Origin: Candidatus Roizmanbacteria bacterium
Lineage (GTDB): Bacteria > Patescibacteriota > Microgenomatia > UBA1406 > GWC2-37-13
DNA length: 12,443 nt
Assembly (NCBI GenBank): GCA_013334845.1
Contig: JAAXWV010000017.1
Location: 1-12,443 of the forward strand
Reading direction: 5' to 3'
Part shown: piece after piece, positions 5,617 through 12,327 of the stretch
How positions within the stretch are numbered: the stretch's first letter is position 1
Layout: each line of letters opens with the position of its first letter
Made by a program: the position numbers and the translations under genes
Notes under the pieces: generated by a model
Database searches by the model: none
What the model was told of the DNA's origin: nothing
What the model saw: only the letters and a program-made list of their open reading frames with translations

Positions 5617-6942
5617 TTATTCAAAAATGTAAACTCCCATGCCAATATCGCTGAAATCATAAACCTCCTTTGAGCTGTGGAGATCGAGCGCGACACAGCC
5701 GCCGGTGAGTGGTTTGCCGATAGCACTGTTGGGAGATTGAAGTCGTTTTCCTTCTTCATTAACTCGGTAAGGGAGTTCGTGAATGCCCAGATAAGCATTC
5801 ACTTTCGGGTCGTAGTAAAAAGCCATCCAGTAAGGCATCCATACCTGGTAGATATCGGAGTATGCGTTCTCTGCTTTATTGAGAATAGTATAATTACCAG
5901 GAGGCGTCGGATACTCGAGTCCGGTAGATATAGGATAAGATCTCACGAGTTCGCCCTTCTCAAACAGGAACATTTTTTGCTGAGAGATATCAACTTCAAT
6001 ATATTTTTTTCCTTTGTCGCCGATAGTATTGGGGAGCGCATCGATGTGGCTCACGACCGTATCAGAATCGAGTCCAAGAGTACGAAGATTTAAAAGAGAA
6101 ATAAGGTCATTTTTTACGACTTGTAGGGGAATTTTTTTATCGAGATTGTTGCTTAAAGCGCCTCCTTTTGCATTGATAAATTGAAGAAATGAGTTGCTGG
6201 AAACGGAGAATACAAGGCGATTTTCCTGTGGGATATAAGTAGTAGAGATGAGCTGCTTCAGTTCTCCGGGTGTGATAGTAATCGGGAATGTCTTTTCCCC
6301 GTCTTTAATAAGGAAATATATAGAATTCCCAAAAACTTTTGCAAGTTTTTCGTTTACTGTAGAGACTTGATCTTTAATAGCATACGAATATTTTTGCAAT
6401 TCTGGTTCGATAGTCACATCTCGTTTTCCCATAGTAAAGACTAGTTTCGTTTTGAGATTATCCCGATCGACTTTATACTTTTCCTCCCGTTCGTCATATG
6501 AGAGACTTGAAGTTTGCTGGTTGACAATAATACGGTCTTTTGCGTTACTAAAATCGTAGACGGTGTATTGGGTAAACTGATAGAAGTCCTGAGAAAAAGT
6601 AAGTGTCGGGATCACTGAGGTTTTAGTAAAGAATGACTTTCCGAAGTTGATGACATTGAGGGGGAAATGAGTACGCTCTTGAGGGAAAAGCGCCTGAATG
6701 CTCATGTCGGTGTTAAACTCGACTCCGAGGTGTGCATATCGATACGAGTATGAACGATCTTTTATTTTTACTTTTACCGATTGAGAAAGCAGTTTGTTAA
6801 AAATTTTTTTAAGTTCTGAAGTACTTTTCCAGGAAACGTTTTGATCACCAATGTAGGTATTGGGAAAAGTATGTGTATTAATATAGGCGTACGCAATAAA
6901 GACGATGAGACCAATGACATACCAAACATAGCGTCTTTTCAT
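5617..6942 (-). CDS. L,D-transpeptidase (YkuD domain) with VanW-type/PG_binding_4 N-terminal region
   Basis: A 441-residue membrane-anchored wall enzyme that would form 3-3 peptidoglycan crosslinks. Residues 1-20 are a basic tip plus a transmembrane segment (YVWYVIGLIVFIAYAYI). Residues about 50-290 resemble the VanW-associated PG_binding_4 region found in actinobacterial and CPR L,D-transpeptidases. The YkuD domain begins about 310 (YIEVDISQQKMFLF). Catalytic candidates are His388 in GIHELPY and Cys416 in LTGGCVAL. The usual S/T-H-G-C reads T-G-G-C here, so the motif His is Gly. Start choice: ATG at 6942 is preceded by AGGAG, but with only 1 base between. A TTG four codons upstream (6954) is the alternative. 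It lies 29 bases after the glutaredoxin-like gene and 2 bases before murI. Confidence 0.92.
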   Translation of the reverse strand: MKRRYVWYVIGLIVFIAYAYINTHTFPNTYIGDQNVSWKSTSELKKIFNKLLSQSVKVKIKDRSYSYRYAHLGVEFNTDMSIQALFPQERTHFPLNVINFGKSFFTKTSVIPTLTFSQDFYQFTQYTVYDFSNAKDRIIVNQQTSSLSYDEREEKYKVDRDNLKTKLVFTMGKRDVTIEPELQKYSYAIKDQVSTVNEKLAKVFGNSIYFLIKDGEKTFPITITPGELKQLISTTYIPQENRLVFSVSSNSFLQFINAKGGALSNNLDKKIPLQVVKNDLISLLNLRTLGLDSDTVVSHIDALPNTIGDKGKKYIEVDISQQKMFLFEKGELVRSYPISTGLEYPTPPGNYTILNKAENAYSDIYQVWMPYWMAFYYDPKVNAYLGIHELPYRVNEEGKRLQSPNSAIGKPLTGGCVALDLHSSKEVYDFSDIGMGVYIFE

Positions 6943-6971
6943 GCTCCTATTCAAATGAAAATGAAGAACTG

Positions 6972-7790
6972 TTAGTTGACCTTTCCGAAATCGGGATTAG
7001 GTACAGCTGGTGCGCCAACCGATGGACCGGCCGGTGGTTGAGCAGGCATGTTGTCTACCTTAGATTTCAGATCTGAGAGGAGATCATCTAGTGATTTTTC
7101 GTGCTGCTCAGGGGTAATGGGTGGTGCAATTGGCGACTGTACGGGATTTTCCGGGATCGGCGCAGGAGCTGACACTGGTGCCACTGGTTCTGGCTCAATA
7201 GCAGGTATTGTTGGCTCTACTACAGGTGCCGGTGGCGCTACTGGTTCCGGCATTATTGGCTCTTCCGGTTCCATCACAGGGGCCGGAGGAGGGGTGGGCG
7301 GAGCAATAGGCTGAACTGGTTCTGGTTCGACAGTTGGCATAGGAGCTGGAGGGACAACAGCGGCTGGTTCCTCAGGAGGTTCTATAACAGGAGCGGGAGG
7401 AGGAACGAACGCATCTTGTACGGGAGGCAATGGCGGCTGAACTACCTGTTGAACAGGAGGCACAGCAGATGGCGATACCGGGGGCATAGCTACTGGCTGA
7501 GGTGAAACAACTGGTTGCGGGGCATCGGAAACTGCGGCAACAGTCAGACCCAGGGTTTCATCGAACTCAGAAGCGGTAAACCCTTTCAAAACTACAATTT
7601 GTCCATCATCTTTTTCTATCTTCGTGACCGGAGTACCAGCGAAGTTGTTTGATACAGCAAGCATCTCAGTAAGATAATCTCGATTAGTCTCTAAATTCTT
7701 TTCTTCAAACTGAAGACTATGAGTGACTAAATACTCTTTTTCCTGCTTACTGAACTGACAGTCGGAGATAGTATAAACGGTGATTTTCAT
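6972..7790 (-). CDS. Glutaredoxin-like domain fused to a long Pro-rich tail
   Basis: A 272-residue two-part protein. Residues 1-82 look like a glutaredoxin/NrdH-type thioredoxin fold: strand MKITVYTISD, an active-site motif CQFS (11-14, the usual CxxC with the second Cys replaced by Ser), the cis-Pro loop AGTPVTKI (51-58), then LKGFTASEFDETLGL. Residues about 90-225 are low complexity, dominated by Pro, Val, Ala and Glu with recurring PEPVAPP-like units. A short charged helix follows (EQHEKSLDDLLSDLKSKVDNM), then another Pro/Gly/Ala tail. There is no signal peptide, so the tail is probably cytoplasmic unless exported otherwise. A monothiol-type site suggests redox or glutathionylation chemistry, or a binding-only domain. 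It is first in the envelope cluster, with a near-consensus promoter. Confidence 0.85.
   Translation of the reverse strand: MKITVYTISDCQFSKQEKEYLVTHSLQFEEKNLETNRDYLTEMLAVSNNFAGTPVTKIEKDDGQIVVLKGFTASEFDETLGLTVAAVSDAPQPVVSPQPVAMPPVSPSAVPPVQQVVQPPLPPVQDAFVPPPAPVIEPPEEPAAVVPPAPMPTVEPEPVQPIAPPTPPPAPVMEPEEPIMPEPVAPPAPVVEPTIPAIEPEPVAPVSAPAPIPENPVQSPIAPPITPEQHEKSLDDLLSDLKSKVDNMPAQPPAGPSVGAPAVPNPDFGKVN
7116..7523 (-). repeat. Low-complexity Pro/Val/Glu-rich coding repeats
   Basis: The DNA encoding residues about 90-225 of the glutaredoxin-like protein is repetitive. It has recurring CCxGxACC/GAACCxGT-type codon runs for PEPV, APP and PPAP units. It reads on the plus strand as a Gly/Ser/Thr-rich shadow, which is an artefact. 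Copy number here may vary between strains or be mis-assembled. Confidence 0.65.
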
Positions 7791-7798
7791 ATTGAATC

Positions 7799-7827
7799 AT
7801 TATGGAGAAAATTATTTTTTTTGTCAA
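7799..7827 (-). promoter_or_regulatory. Sigma70-type promoter of the glutaredoxin-like gene
   Basis: On the minus strand TTGACA (7827-7822), a 17-base A-rich spacer and CATAAT (7804-7799) precede the ATG at 7790 by 8 bases. The predicted start site leaves a leader of at most 1-2 bases, so it is effectively leaderless. It probably drives the envelope genes downstream. Confidence 0.75.
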
Positions 7828-7837
7828 CAGTAACATC

Positions 7838-8716
7838 TCAGGCGGTGAGCTTTTTCCAGTCTGAAATGAATTTTTCAAGTCCTTGAGAGAGGAGAGAATC
7901 AGGTACATTTTCAATTAAATACTGAGTATAGTCGGGCCGGAACGGAACATGCTGATAGGGGAGTATCCTGAGTCCGGGAGTAGCAACACGATAATGTTCA
8001 TCGGGAATCCATTGTTCATCATGAATCCACTCAGTTAGAATCTTCAGAGGAACAGTGAGAATATCGGCACCCATAAATATACATGCATAAAAGTGGTCAA
8101 GGGTGCGGATCGAAGCAGCCAGTACTTCGACCTGGGACGGCCGTTTGAGTTCGCGGTTGAGCCCTTTGTATTGGCGGAGAATATTTTTCACGAGATCAAG
8201 ACCATTGATGCCCCGATCATCCCATCGGCCTATAAAAGGAGAAACAAACGATGGGAATTTTGCCTCGCGTACAGCACTGTAAACAGCCCCAGCTTGTATC
8301 TGGTCAAAGACAAGCGTCATATTAACTTTCCCTCCTGTCAGAACAAATTCGTGGGCAGCTTTCAAACCTTCCGGAATGACAGGAAATTTCACATAGATAT
8401 TTCTCCCCCAAGTGGTCATCTCTTCTGCTTGTTTAAGAAGTTGGGAAGCAGGCGTCTCCCAATCGGCATAGACCTCGGCCGAGACAGGTCCGGGGATGAG
8501 CCGGCTGATTTCCTGAATAATCTCGTGGTAATAGCCGAGCAAATCTTTCTCCGTGAGACGTTTCCCAGAGGCGATAAGTTTCTGGACTTCCGGATTTTTG
8601 GCGATGAGGCTGGGATTGGTGGTTTGGCCATCGACAAAGCCAAGGAGACTGCGAACTTTTTTGGTTTCCTCCGGATCGCCGGAATCAAGGAAAATTTTAG
8701 GGAGAGTAATTGCCAT
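7838..8716 (-). CDS. tal: Transaldolase
   Basis: A 292-residue cytoplasmic enzyme of the pentose phosphate pathway. It moves a dihydroxyacetone unit between sugar phosphates through a Schiff base. The catalytic Lys is Lys110 in NIYVKFP. FLDSGDPEE (9-17, with the conserved Asp), GQTTNPSLI (30-38), KVNMTLVFD (130-138), VSPFIGRWDD (158-167) and VLAASIRT (198-205) are all family motifs. A C-terminal extension after about 245 ends in a helix. The frame is open 144 bases further upstream into the end of the GH18-like gene, but ATG 8716 is chosen because the conserved N-terminal strand begins directly after it. A TATACT sits 7 bases upstream and no Shine-Dalgarno is seen. In reduced CPR metabolism it would supply ribose and erythrose phosphates. 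Confidence 0.95.
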   Translation of the reverse strand: MAITLPKIFLDSGDPEETKKVRSLLGFVDGQTTNPSLIAKNPEVQKLIASGKRLTEKDLLGYYHEIIQEISRLIPGPVSAEVYADWETPASQLLKQAEEMTTWGRNIYVKFPVIPEGLKAAHEFVLTGGKVNMTLVFDQIQAGAVYSAVREAKFPSFVSPFIGRWDDRGINGLDLVKNILRQYKGLNRELKRPSQVEVLAASIRTLDHFYACIFMGADILTVPLKILTEWIHDEQWIPDEHYRVATPGLRILPYQHVPFRPDYTQYLIENVPDSLLSQGLEKFISDWKKLTA

Positions 8717-8723
8717 AAATGTT

Positions 8724-8729
8724 AGTATA
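8724..8729 (-). promoter_or_regulatory. -10 box (TATACT) for leaderless start of transaldolase
   Basis: TATACT on the minus strand is followed by 7 bases (AACATTT) and then the ATG at 8716. The -35 region is poor. Position and sequence match other starts in the window. Confidence 0.5.
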
Positions 8730-8768
8730 CAGTAGTTAATCTCAGTCTGCCACTTTTGAGGTGACAAC

Positions 8769-9866
8769 TCAGAAATATCCGTTGGCCCAGAAAGCGAAGC
8801 TACCAATACCTTTTTGCTGGAGGAACCTCTCTTTTCGTTGGACGGAACTGTTGTTTTCAAACCACACTATGTGATACATAGAAGTCGAATCGACAAAGTC
8901 AATCTCGGTTTCTGCACTTTCATCGTCAGTCCGTATCACACAGTTGCTCGATTTGCAGGTGTCGATATACTTTTCCTGAATTTGGAGATCTGTTTGGGAT
9001 TTAGCCCCTTTGATCGGTTTTTTTGTCTCGTCAACTGTCCAGTCATATCCATACATTCCGAAAATCACAGTAAGTTTTTCCGCAGGGACAGCAGCTAAAA
9101 AGTCATCAGCCATTTCCTTCATATCATACCCGTACTTATCATTGCCGCCAAGGGGGAAATTGGGGCCGGGGAGACCGTTCACTTTGTGAAAATCATAGGC
9201 CATTACCATCACTTCATCGACCTTTGGTGCGATAGTCTGTAGATCAATGGGTCGCTTCCGGTAGAACGTATCTCCATAGGTGATAAAGGTGAGTGAAAGG
9301 TGTTTAGCATGAGCTTCGGTGGCAAAGTCGTGAACGAAGGCAGAGAGCAAATCGGGAGTATCAGTATGGAGATAATCGGTAAACTCAATATCGAGTGCTA
9401 TCCCGGAAAAGCCGTTGCTTTGGGTCTCATCTATGGTGTCCGATATTATCTTTTCTTGAGCTGTTTTGCTTTTAAGAATGGCTGCGTTTTGTTCAGCGTT
9501 CAACATACGCAGGGTGAGCAGACGGGTGGCTGTTGAGGATAGGAGGGGGAGACACTTTTTCAGATTAGTATACCCGTCATCAGTGGTATTAATACCGGAA
9601 AGGGAAGGAGTGAGTCCAAAATAGATAGTCCGCTGATATGTAGCAGTGTCACCATCTTTACAGTTCCAGTATGGAACAAAGAGAGTGCTGATACGTATGG
9701 AAACCGGAGATGGAGAAGGGAATAGGTTCATTTTCGTGGGGCTTGCCGGGGATGTGGGAACTCGGGAAGCGGATTTATGAACTGTATTTATCCCATGAAA
9801 AACGACAATAAGTCCCAAGATAAGTACAAATATGGCTAACAGAGAGTGGAATTTTTTAGCCAGCAT
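8769..9866 (-). CDS. Membrane-anchored GH18-like (chitinase/SleL-type) protein
   Basis: A 365-residue extracellular protein. It has an N-terminal anchor (hydrophobic 9-23), then a Ser/Pro/Thr-rich linker (32-55) and a GH18-type TIM barrel from about 58. The strand-4 motif reads GIALDIEFTD (155-164), with Asp159 and Glu161 in the catalytic DxE position. VDEVMVMAYDF (216-226) supplies the conserved Tyr-Asp after strand 6, and GIGSFAFWANGY (353-364) matches the last strand with its Trp. This resembles spore-germination YaaH/SleL-type GH18 proteins more than secreted chitinases, so peptidoglycan or another surface glycan is a possible substrate. TATACT lies 7 bases upstream of the ATG. It overlaps no other gene; the upstream gene ends 13 bases before it. 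Confidence 0.88.
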   Translation of the reverse strand: MLAKKFHSLLAIFVLILGLIVVFHGINTVHKSASRVPTSPASPTKMNLFPSPSPVSIRISTLFVPYWNCKDGDTATYQRTIYFGLTPSLSGINTTDDGYTNLKKCLPLLSSTATRLLTLRMLNAEQNAAILKSKTAQEKIISDTIDETQSNGFSGIALDIEFTDYLHTDTPDLLSAFVHDFATEAHAKHLSLTFITYGDTFYRKRPIDLQTIAPKVDEVMVMAYDFHKVNGLPGPNFPLGGNDKYGYDMKEMADDFLAAVPAEKLTVIFGMYGYDWTVDETKKPIKGAKSQTDLQIQEKYIDTCKSSNCVIRTDDESAETEIDFVDSTSMYHIVWFENNSSVQRKERFLQQKGIGSFAFWANGYF

Positions 9867-9873
9867 GACAAAC

Positions 9874-9882
9874 AGTATATCA
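9874..9882 (-). promoter_or_regulatory. Extended -10 promoter (TGA-TATACT) of the GH18-like gene
   Basis: On the minus strand TGATATACT (9882-9874) is an extended -10 (TGN plus hexamer). It is followed by 7 bases (GTTTGTC) and the ATG at 9866. The TGA is at the same time the stop codon of the upstream gene. No -35 is seen, which an extended -10 can do without. Confidence 0.55.
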
Positions 9883-10161
9883 TTTCTTCTTAGGTGAAGT
9901 TTTCCCTTTTAAGACTCCCATCTCCTTTAATTTCCACATAAAAAGAGCTCCTTTTGATTTGGCATTAGAGTCGACAACAAAACGATACGCCGCTTCCAAT
10001 ACGGGGCGGGGGAGGATCTTTGCATATTTGATATAAAGACCCTTATGAGATTCATCGCCGAGTTTTTTGGCGAGGAGACAACCAAAAGCCTGATATTCGC
10101 GCGAAATATATCTGTCTTCGAGCGGGTCAAAACGATTCAGAATATCCTTAATGCTGTCCAT
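9880..10161 (-). CDS. Small basic helical protein, unknown function
   Basis: A 93-residue protein predicted to be all-helical, with segments DSIKDILNRF, DRYISREYQAFGCLLAKKLG, LYIKYAKILPRPVLEAAYRFVVDS and ALFMWKLKEMG, ending in a Lys-rich tail (KGKTSPKKK). There is no signal peptide or membrane segment. The basic tail could contact nucleic acid, but that is only a guess. I do not recognise a named family, though similar small proteins seem common in CPR genomes. The frame extends 5 codons upstream to a TTG (10176). ATG 10161 is preferred because TATACT lies exactly 6 bases before it and would be inside the gene otherwise. It lies 29 bases after the glucosidase gene. Confidence 0.72.
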   Translation of the reverse strand: MDSIKDILNRFDPLEDRYISREYQAFGCLLAKKLGDESHKGLYIKYAKILPRPVLEAAYRFVVDSNAKSKGALFMWKLKEMGVLKGKTSPKKK

Positions 10162-10167
10162 ATCATT

Positions 10168-10173
10168 AGTATA
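10168..10173 (-). promoter_or_regulatory. -10 box (TATACT) for leaderless start of the 93-aa protein
   Basis: TATACT on the minus strand, then 6 bases (AATGAT), then the ATG at 10161. It decides the start against the upstream TTG at 10176. No clear -35. Confidence 0.5.
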
Positions 10174-10190
10174 CAAGAGGAAAAGGTGAG

Positions 10191-11528
10191 TTATATGGCT
10201 TCAGCGGCAGCGAGAGTTAGGTAATTAGCTGCATAATAAAGCGCACCCGCTGTCCAGGCCTGGTCGGTGCAACTGACTTGTTCGGTAGAAGGGTGACGAA
10301 AACGGGAATAGACTTCGTCTTTTTTGACAAAGAGTTCGACACACGTATCAAATTTTTTAATCCCTTGCACCATGGCTGATAAGACGGTTTTTGCCTCATT
10401 TTTATAACCAAACTGGTTAAAGCCGTCCGCGATAAGTCCGGTCACAAACGGCCAGTAGGTATGAGGCCCTCGGTGGTAGCCGATGGGGTCAAAGACACTG
10501 CACTCACAACTGTAAGTACGAATCCCTGCTTCTTCATCAAGCATATCCGACATCATCAGACGTTTGACTACAGCTGGAATATACTGGTCATCAATGATTG
10601 ATTTATCGCCACAGTAAGCCCAGAGCGCGAGCCCGGCGTCACAACTTACTCCTTGTAGTTGATGGTTGTCCTCATCGAGCGCTTCGGCAAAGTAATAATC
10701 TGATTTTAAATCGTACATAAGGAATCCGTTCGCGGAACTGTTAAAACGTACCTTGAGGGTGGCTGCTTGTGAAGTGAGGAGGGAGGCGAGCTCAGGATCT
10801 TCTTCGGAAAAAATGCGGGCACCATACGAAAGAGCTGACCAACTTAAGGCGTTCACGAAGATATCTTTAATCGGATGAGCGGGAGCAATTCCGTTTTCGT
10901 ATAAATATGCACCTTCGCTATCCTTCCACGACTGGTTGATGAGTCCGGCCCATTTCCGCTCGGGATGGTATCGATATCCGGCGAGTCCGTCGTATTCAGT
11001 AATATTACGTAGACACCAGAGAAGCCCTTTTTTGAGCGCAGTTTTCATCCGGTCATCGAGTGTTATGAGGCCTTTTTCTGATAAACGGGCCACAACAATT
11101 ATCCAAAGCTGAGTTGAATCGTTGCTGTCCCAGTTTTTCATAACCTGATCGGAGGGGTCAACATACCATGATTTTGCTCCGTGAGTAATATTATCTATGG
11201 TGAGGTGATGATAATCGGCTTCGTGCAGACGGATCTCATGAGGAAACTTTCCTGCCTCTTCACCTGTTTGGGGGTTGTCGGCGGTACTCTGCCACTCCAT
11301 AAGGCGCACCAGTCCGTTTACAGCATTAATCAAAAAGGTCTGGTGGTCTTCTATCCGCTCTGCTTGAGCAATAAGATAAGCGGTAATTGCGGTATCCCGT
11401 CCAAAATAACCATGATACAATCCCTCCATGCCAAGGGCGGAAGAGGCATATATGCCATCCGGGGTCACAAGTGACTCGAGGGTTTTGGTTGACAACATCT
11501 TTAGTCGAGTTAGCTCATCTGGGCTCAT
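10191..11528 (-). CDS. Amylo-alpha-1,6-glucosidase / glycogen-debranching-type (alpha/alpha)6 glycosidase
   Basis: A 445-residue, probably cytoplasmic glycosidase with a six-hairpin barrel. Motifs include YHGYFGRDTAITAYL (38-52), EEAGKFPHEIR (90-100), DSTQLWIIVVARL (137-149), LINQSWKDSEGA (196-207, with likely acid Asp203), FDPIGYHRGPHTYWP (346-360) and SCTDQAWTAGALYYA (419-433). This pattern fits the GDE C-terminal domain/amylo-1,6-glucosidase group. It could equally be a related alpha-glucoside hydrolase. It lacks the signature of GH37 trehalase. It has no N-terminal debranching domain, and the length is that of the catalytic barrel alone. It lies 64 bases after the truncated trehalose-6-phosphate synthase gene on the same strand, suggesting a storage-sugar unit. 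A weak TAGATT lies 5 bases before the ATG. Confidence 0.85.
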   Translation of the reverse strand: MSPDELTRLKMLSTKTLESLVTPDGIYASSALGMEGLYHGYFGRDTAITAYLIAQAERIEDHQTFLINAVNGLVRLMEWQSTADNPQTGEEAGKFPHEIRLHEADYHHLTIDNITHGAKSWYVDPSDQVMKNWDSNDSTQLWIIVVARLSEKGLITLDDRMKTALKKGLLWCLRNITEYDGLAGYRYHPERKWAGLINQSWKDSEGAYLYENGIAPAHPIKDIFVNALSWSALSYGARIFSEEDPELASLLTSQAATLKVRFNSSANGFLMYDLKSDYYFAEALDEDNHQLQGVSCDAGLALWAYCGDKSIIDDQYIPAVVKRLMMSDMLDEEAGIRTYSCECSVFDPIGYHRGPHTYWPFVTGLIADGFNQFGYKNEAKTVLSAMVQGIKKFDTCVELFVKKDEVYSRFRHPSTEQVSCTDQAWTAGALYYAANYLTLAAAEAI

Positions 11529-11592
11529 GGGACAATCTAATTAATGAATACGTTTTTACTATATCGAAGTAATTTAAGGGTTGCAATTCAAT

Positions 11593-12327
11593 TTATGTAA
11601 TAATTTGTTCATCCTCCTTATTTGAGGCTAAGGTATTCTTAATAAACTTGATTGCCCATTTATATATATTCTGTTCTTTTAAAATTCCCCGCATGATCAT
11701 ATTACGTTGAAATTTCTCATGACTCTTCATAGTGAGTGCCTCGTGAAGGGCATCTGCGGATTCATCTACATCATACGGATTGATGAGGAGCGCCTGGGTG
11801 AGATCTTTAGCGGCACCGGTGAATTTCGATAGGATAAGCATCCCCTTTTTTGGATTACAGGCAATGACGTACTCTTTGGCTACGAGATTCATTCCGTCAT
11901 CGAGCGAGGTGACGAGACAGGCGTCGGCTTTGGCGCAATAGGCGAATATTTTTTCGCGGGGAATCGTTTTATTAATAAATGATATCGGCATCCAGTCTTC
12001 TTGTGAATATTTCCAGTTAATTTTTTCAATCATGTCGAGCACTTCTCGATAAAATAGTTTGTAGGTGGGAATCTTCTGGCGGGAAAGGGGCGCAATAGAA
12101 ACGTAGGTAAATTTTCCCTGGTAGCGCGGATATTTTTCTAGAAAGCGGTCGATAATTTTGAGCCGTTCAACGAGTCCTTTCGTGTAGTCAACTCGATCAA
12201 CCCCAAGGCATAGATATTGATAAGTAATTCCAAAATCCTTTTGAATGGTGTTTTTGGTAATACGTTTTTGCGTATGCATAATATCCTGAATCTCATCTTT
12301 TCCCAGCACACGAAACAGCCGATGCAT
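11593..12327 (-). CDS. otsA: Trehalose-6-phosphate synthase, C-terminal half (GT20), N-terminus missing
   Basis: The C-terminal Rossmann domain of OtsA, which joins UDP-glucose and glucose-6-phosphate. Numbering is from the ATG at 12327. LGVDRVDYTKGLVERL (41-56) holds the donor-phosphate Arg45 and Lys50. VTSLDDGMNLVAKEYV (139-154) holds Asp144 and Glu152. LILSKFTGAAKDL (164-176) and LINPYDVDE (181-189) complete the family pattern. Family members are about 470 residues; here only about 210 residues at the C-terminus align. The frame stays open to the window edge, but the upstream translation (before about residue 20) does not look like OtsA: no FPIGID-type segment appears where it should. Instead another frame carries an FMN-reductase fragment. 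So the gene is truncated, rearranged or mis-assembled, and is unlikely to give active enzyme as it stands. Confidence 0.85.
   Translation of the reverse strand: MHRLFRVLGKDEIQDIMHTQKRITKNTIQKDFGITYQYLCLGVDRVDYTKGLVERLKIIDRFLEKYPRYQGKFTYVSIAPLSRQKIPTYKLFYREVLDMIEKINWKYSQEDWMPISFINKTIPREKIFAYCAKADACLVTSLDDGMNLVAKEYVIACNPKKGMLILSKFTGAAKDLTQALLINPYDVDESADALHEALTMKSHEKFQRNMIMRGILKEQNIYKWAIKFIKNTLASNKEDEQIIT

Noticed and set aside
7048..7314. Plus-strand open frame rich in Gly, Ser and Thr
   Set aside because: It is the antisense shadow of the Pro-rich repeats in the glutaredoxin-like gene; no ribosome-binding site or family match.
8093..8725. 210-codon plus-strand open frame
   Set aside because: Antisense to transaldolase, whose motifs are unambiguous; the translated product has no recognisable domain.
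8717..8860. Upstream extension of transaldolase by 48 codons
   Set aside because: Overlaps the end of the GH18-like gene and precedes the conserved transaldolase N-terminus; a -10 box lies inside it.
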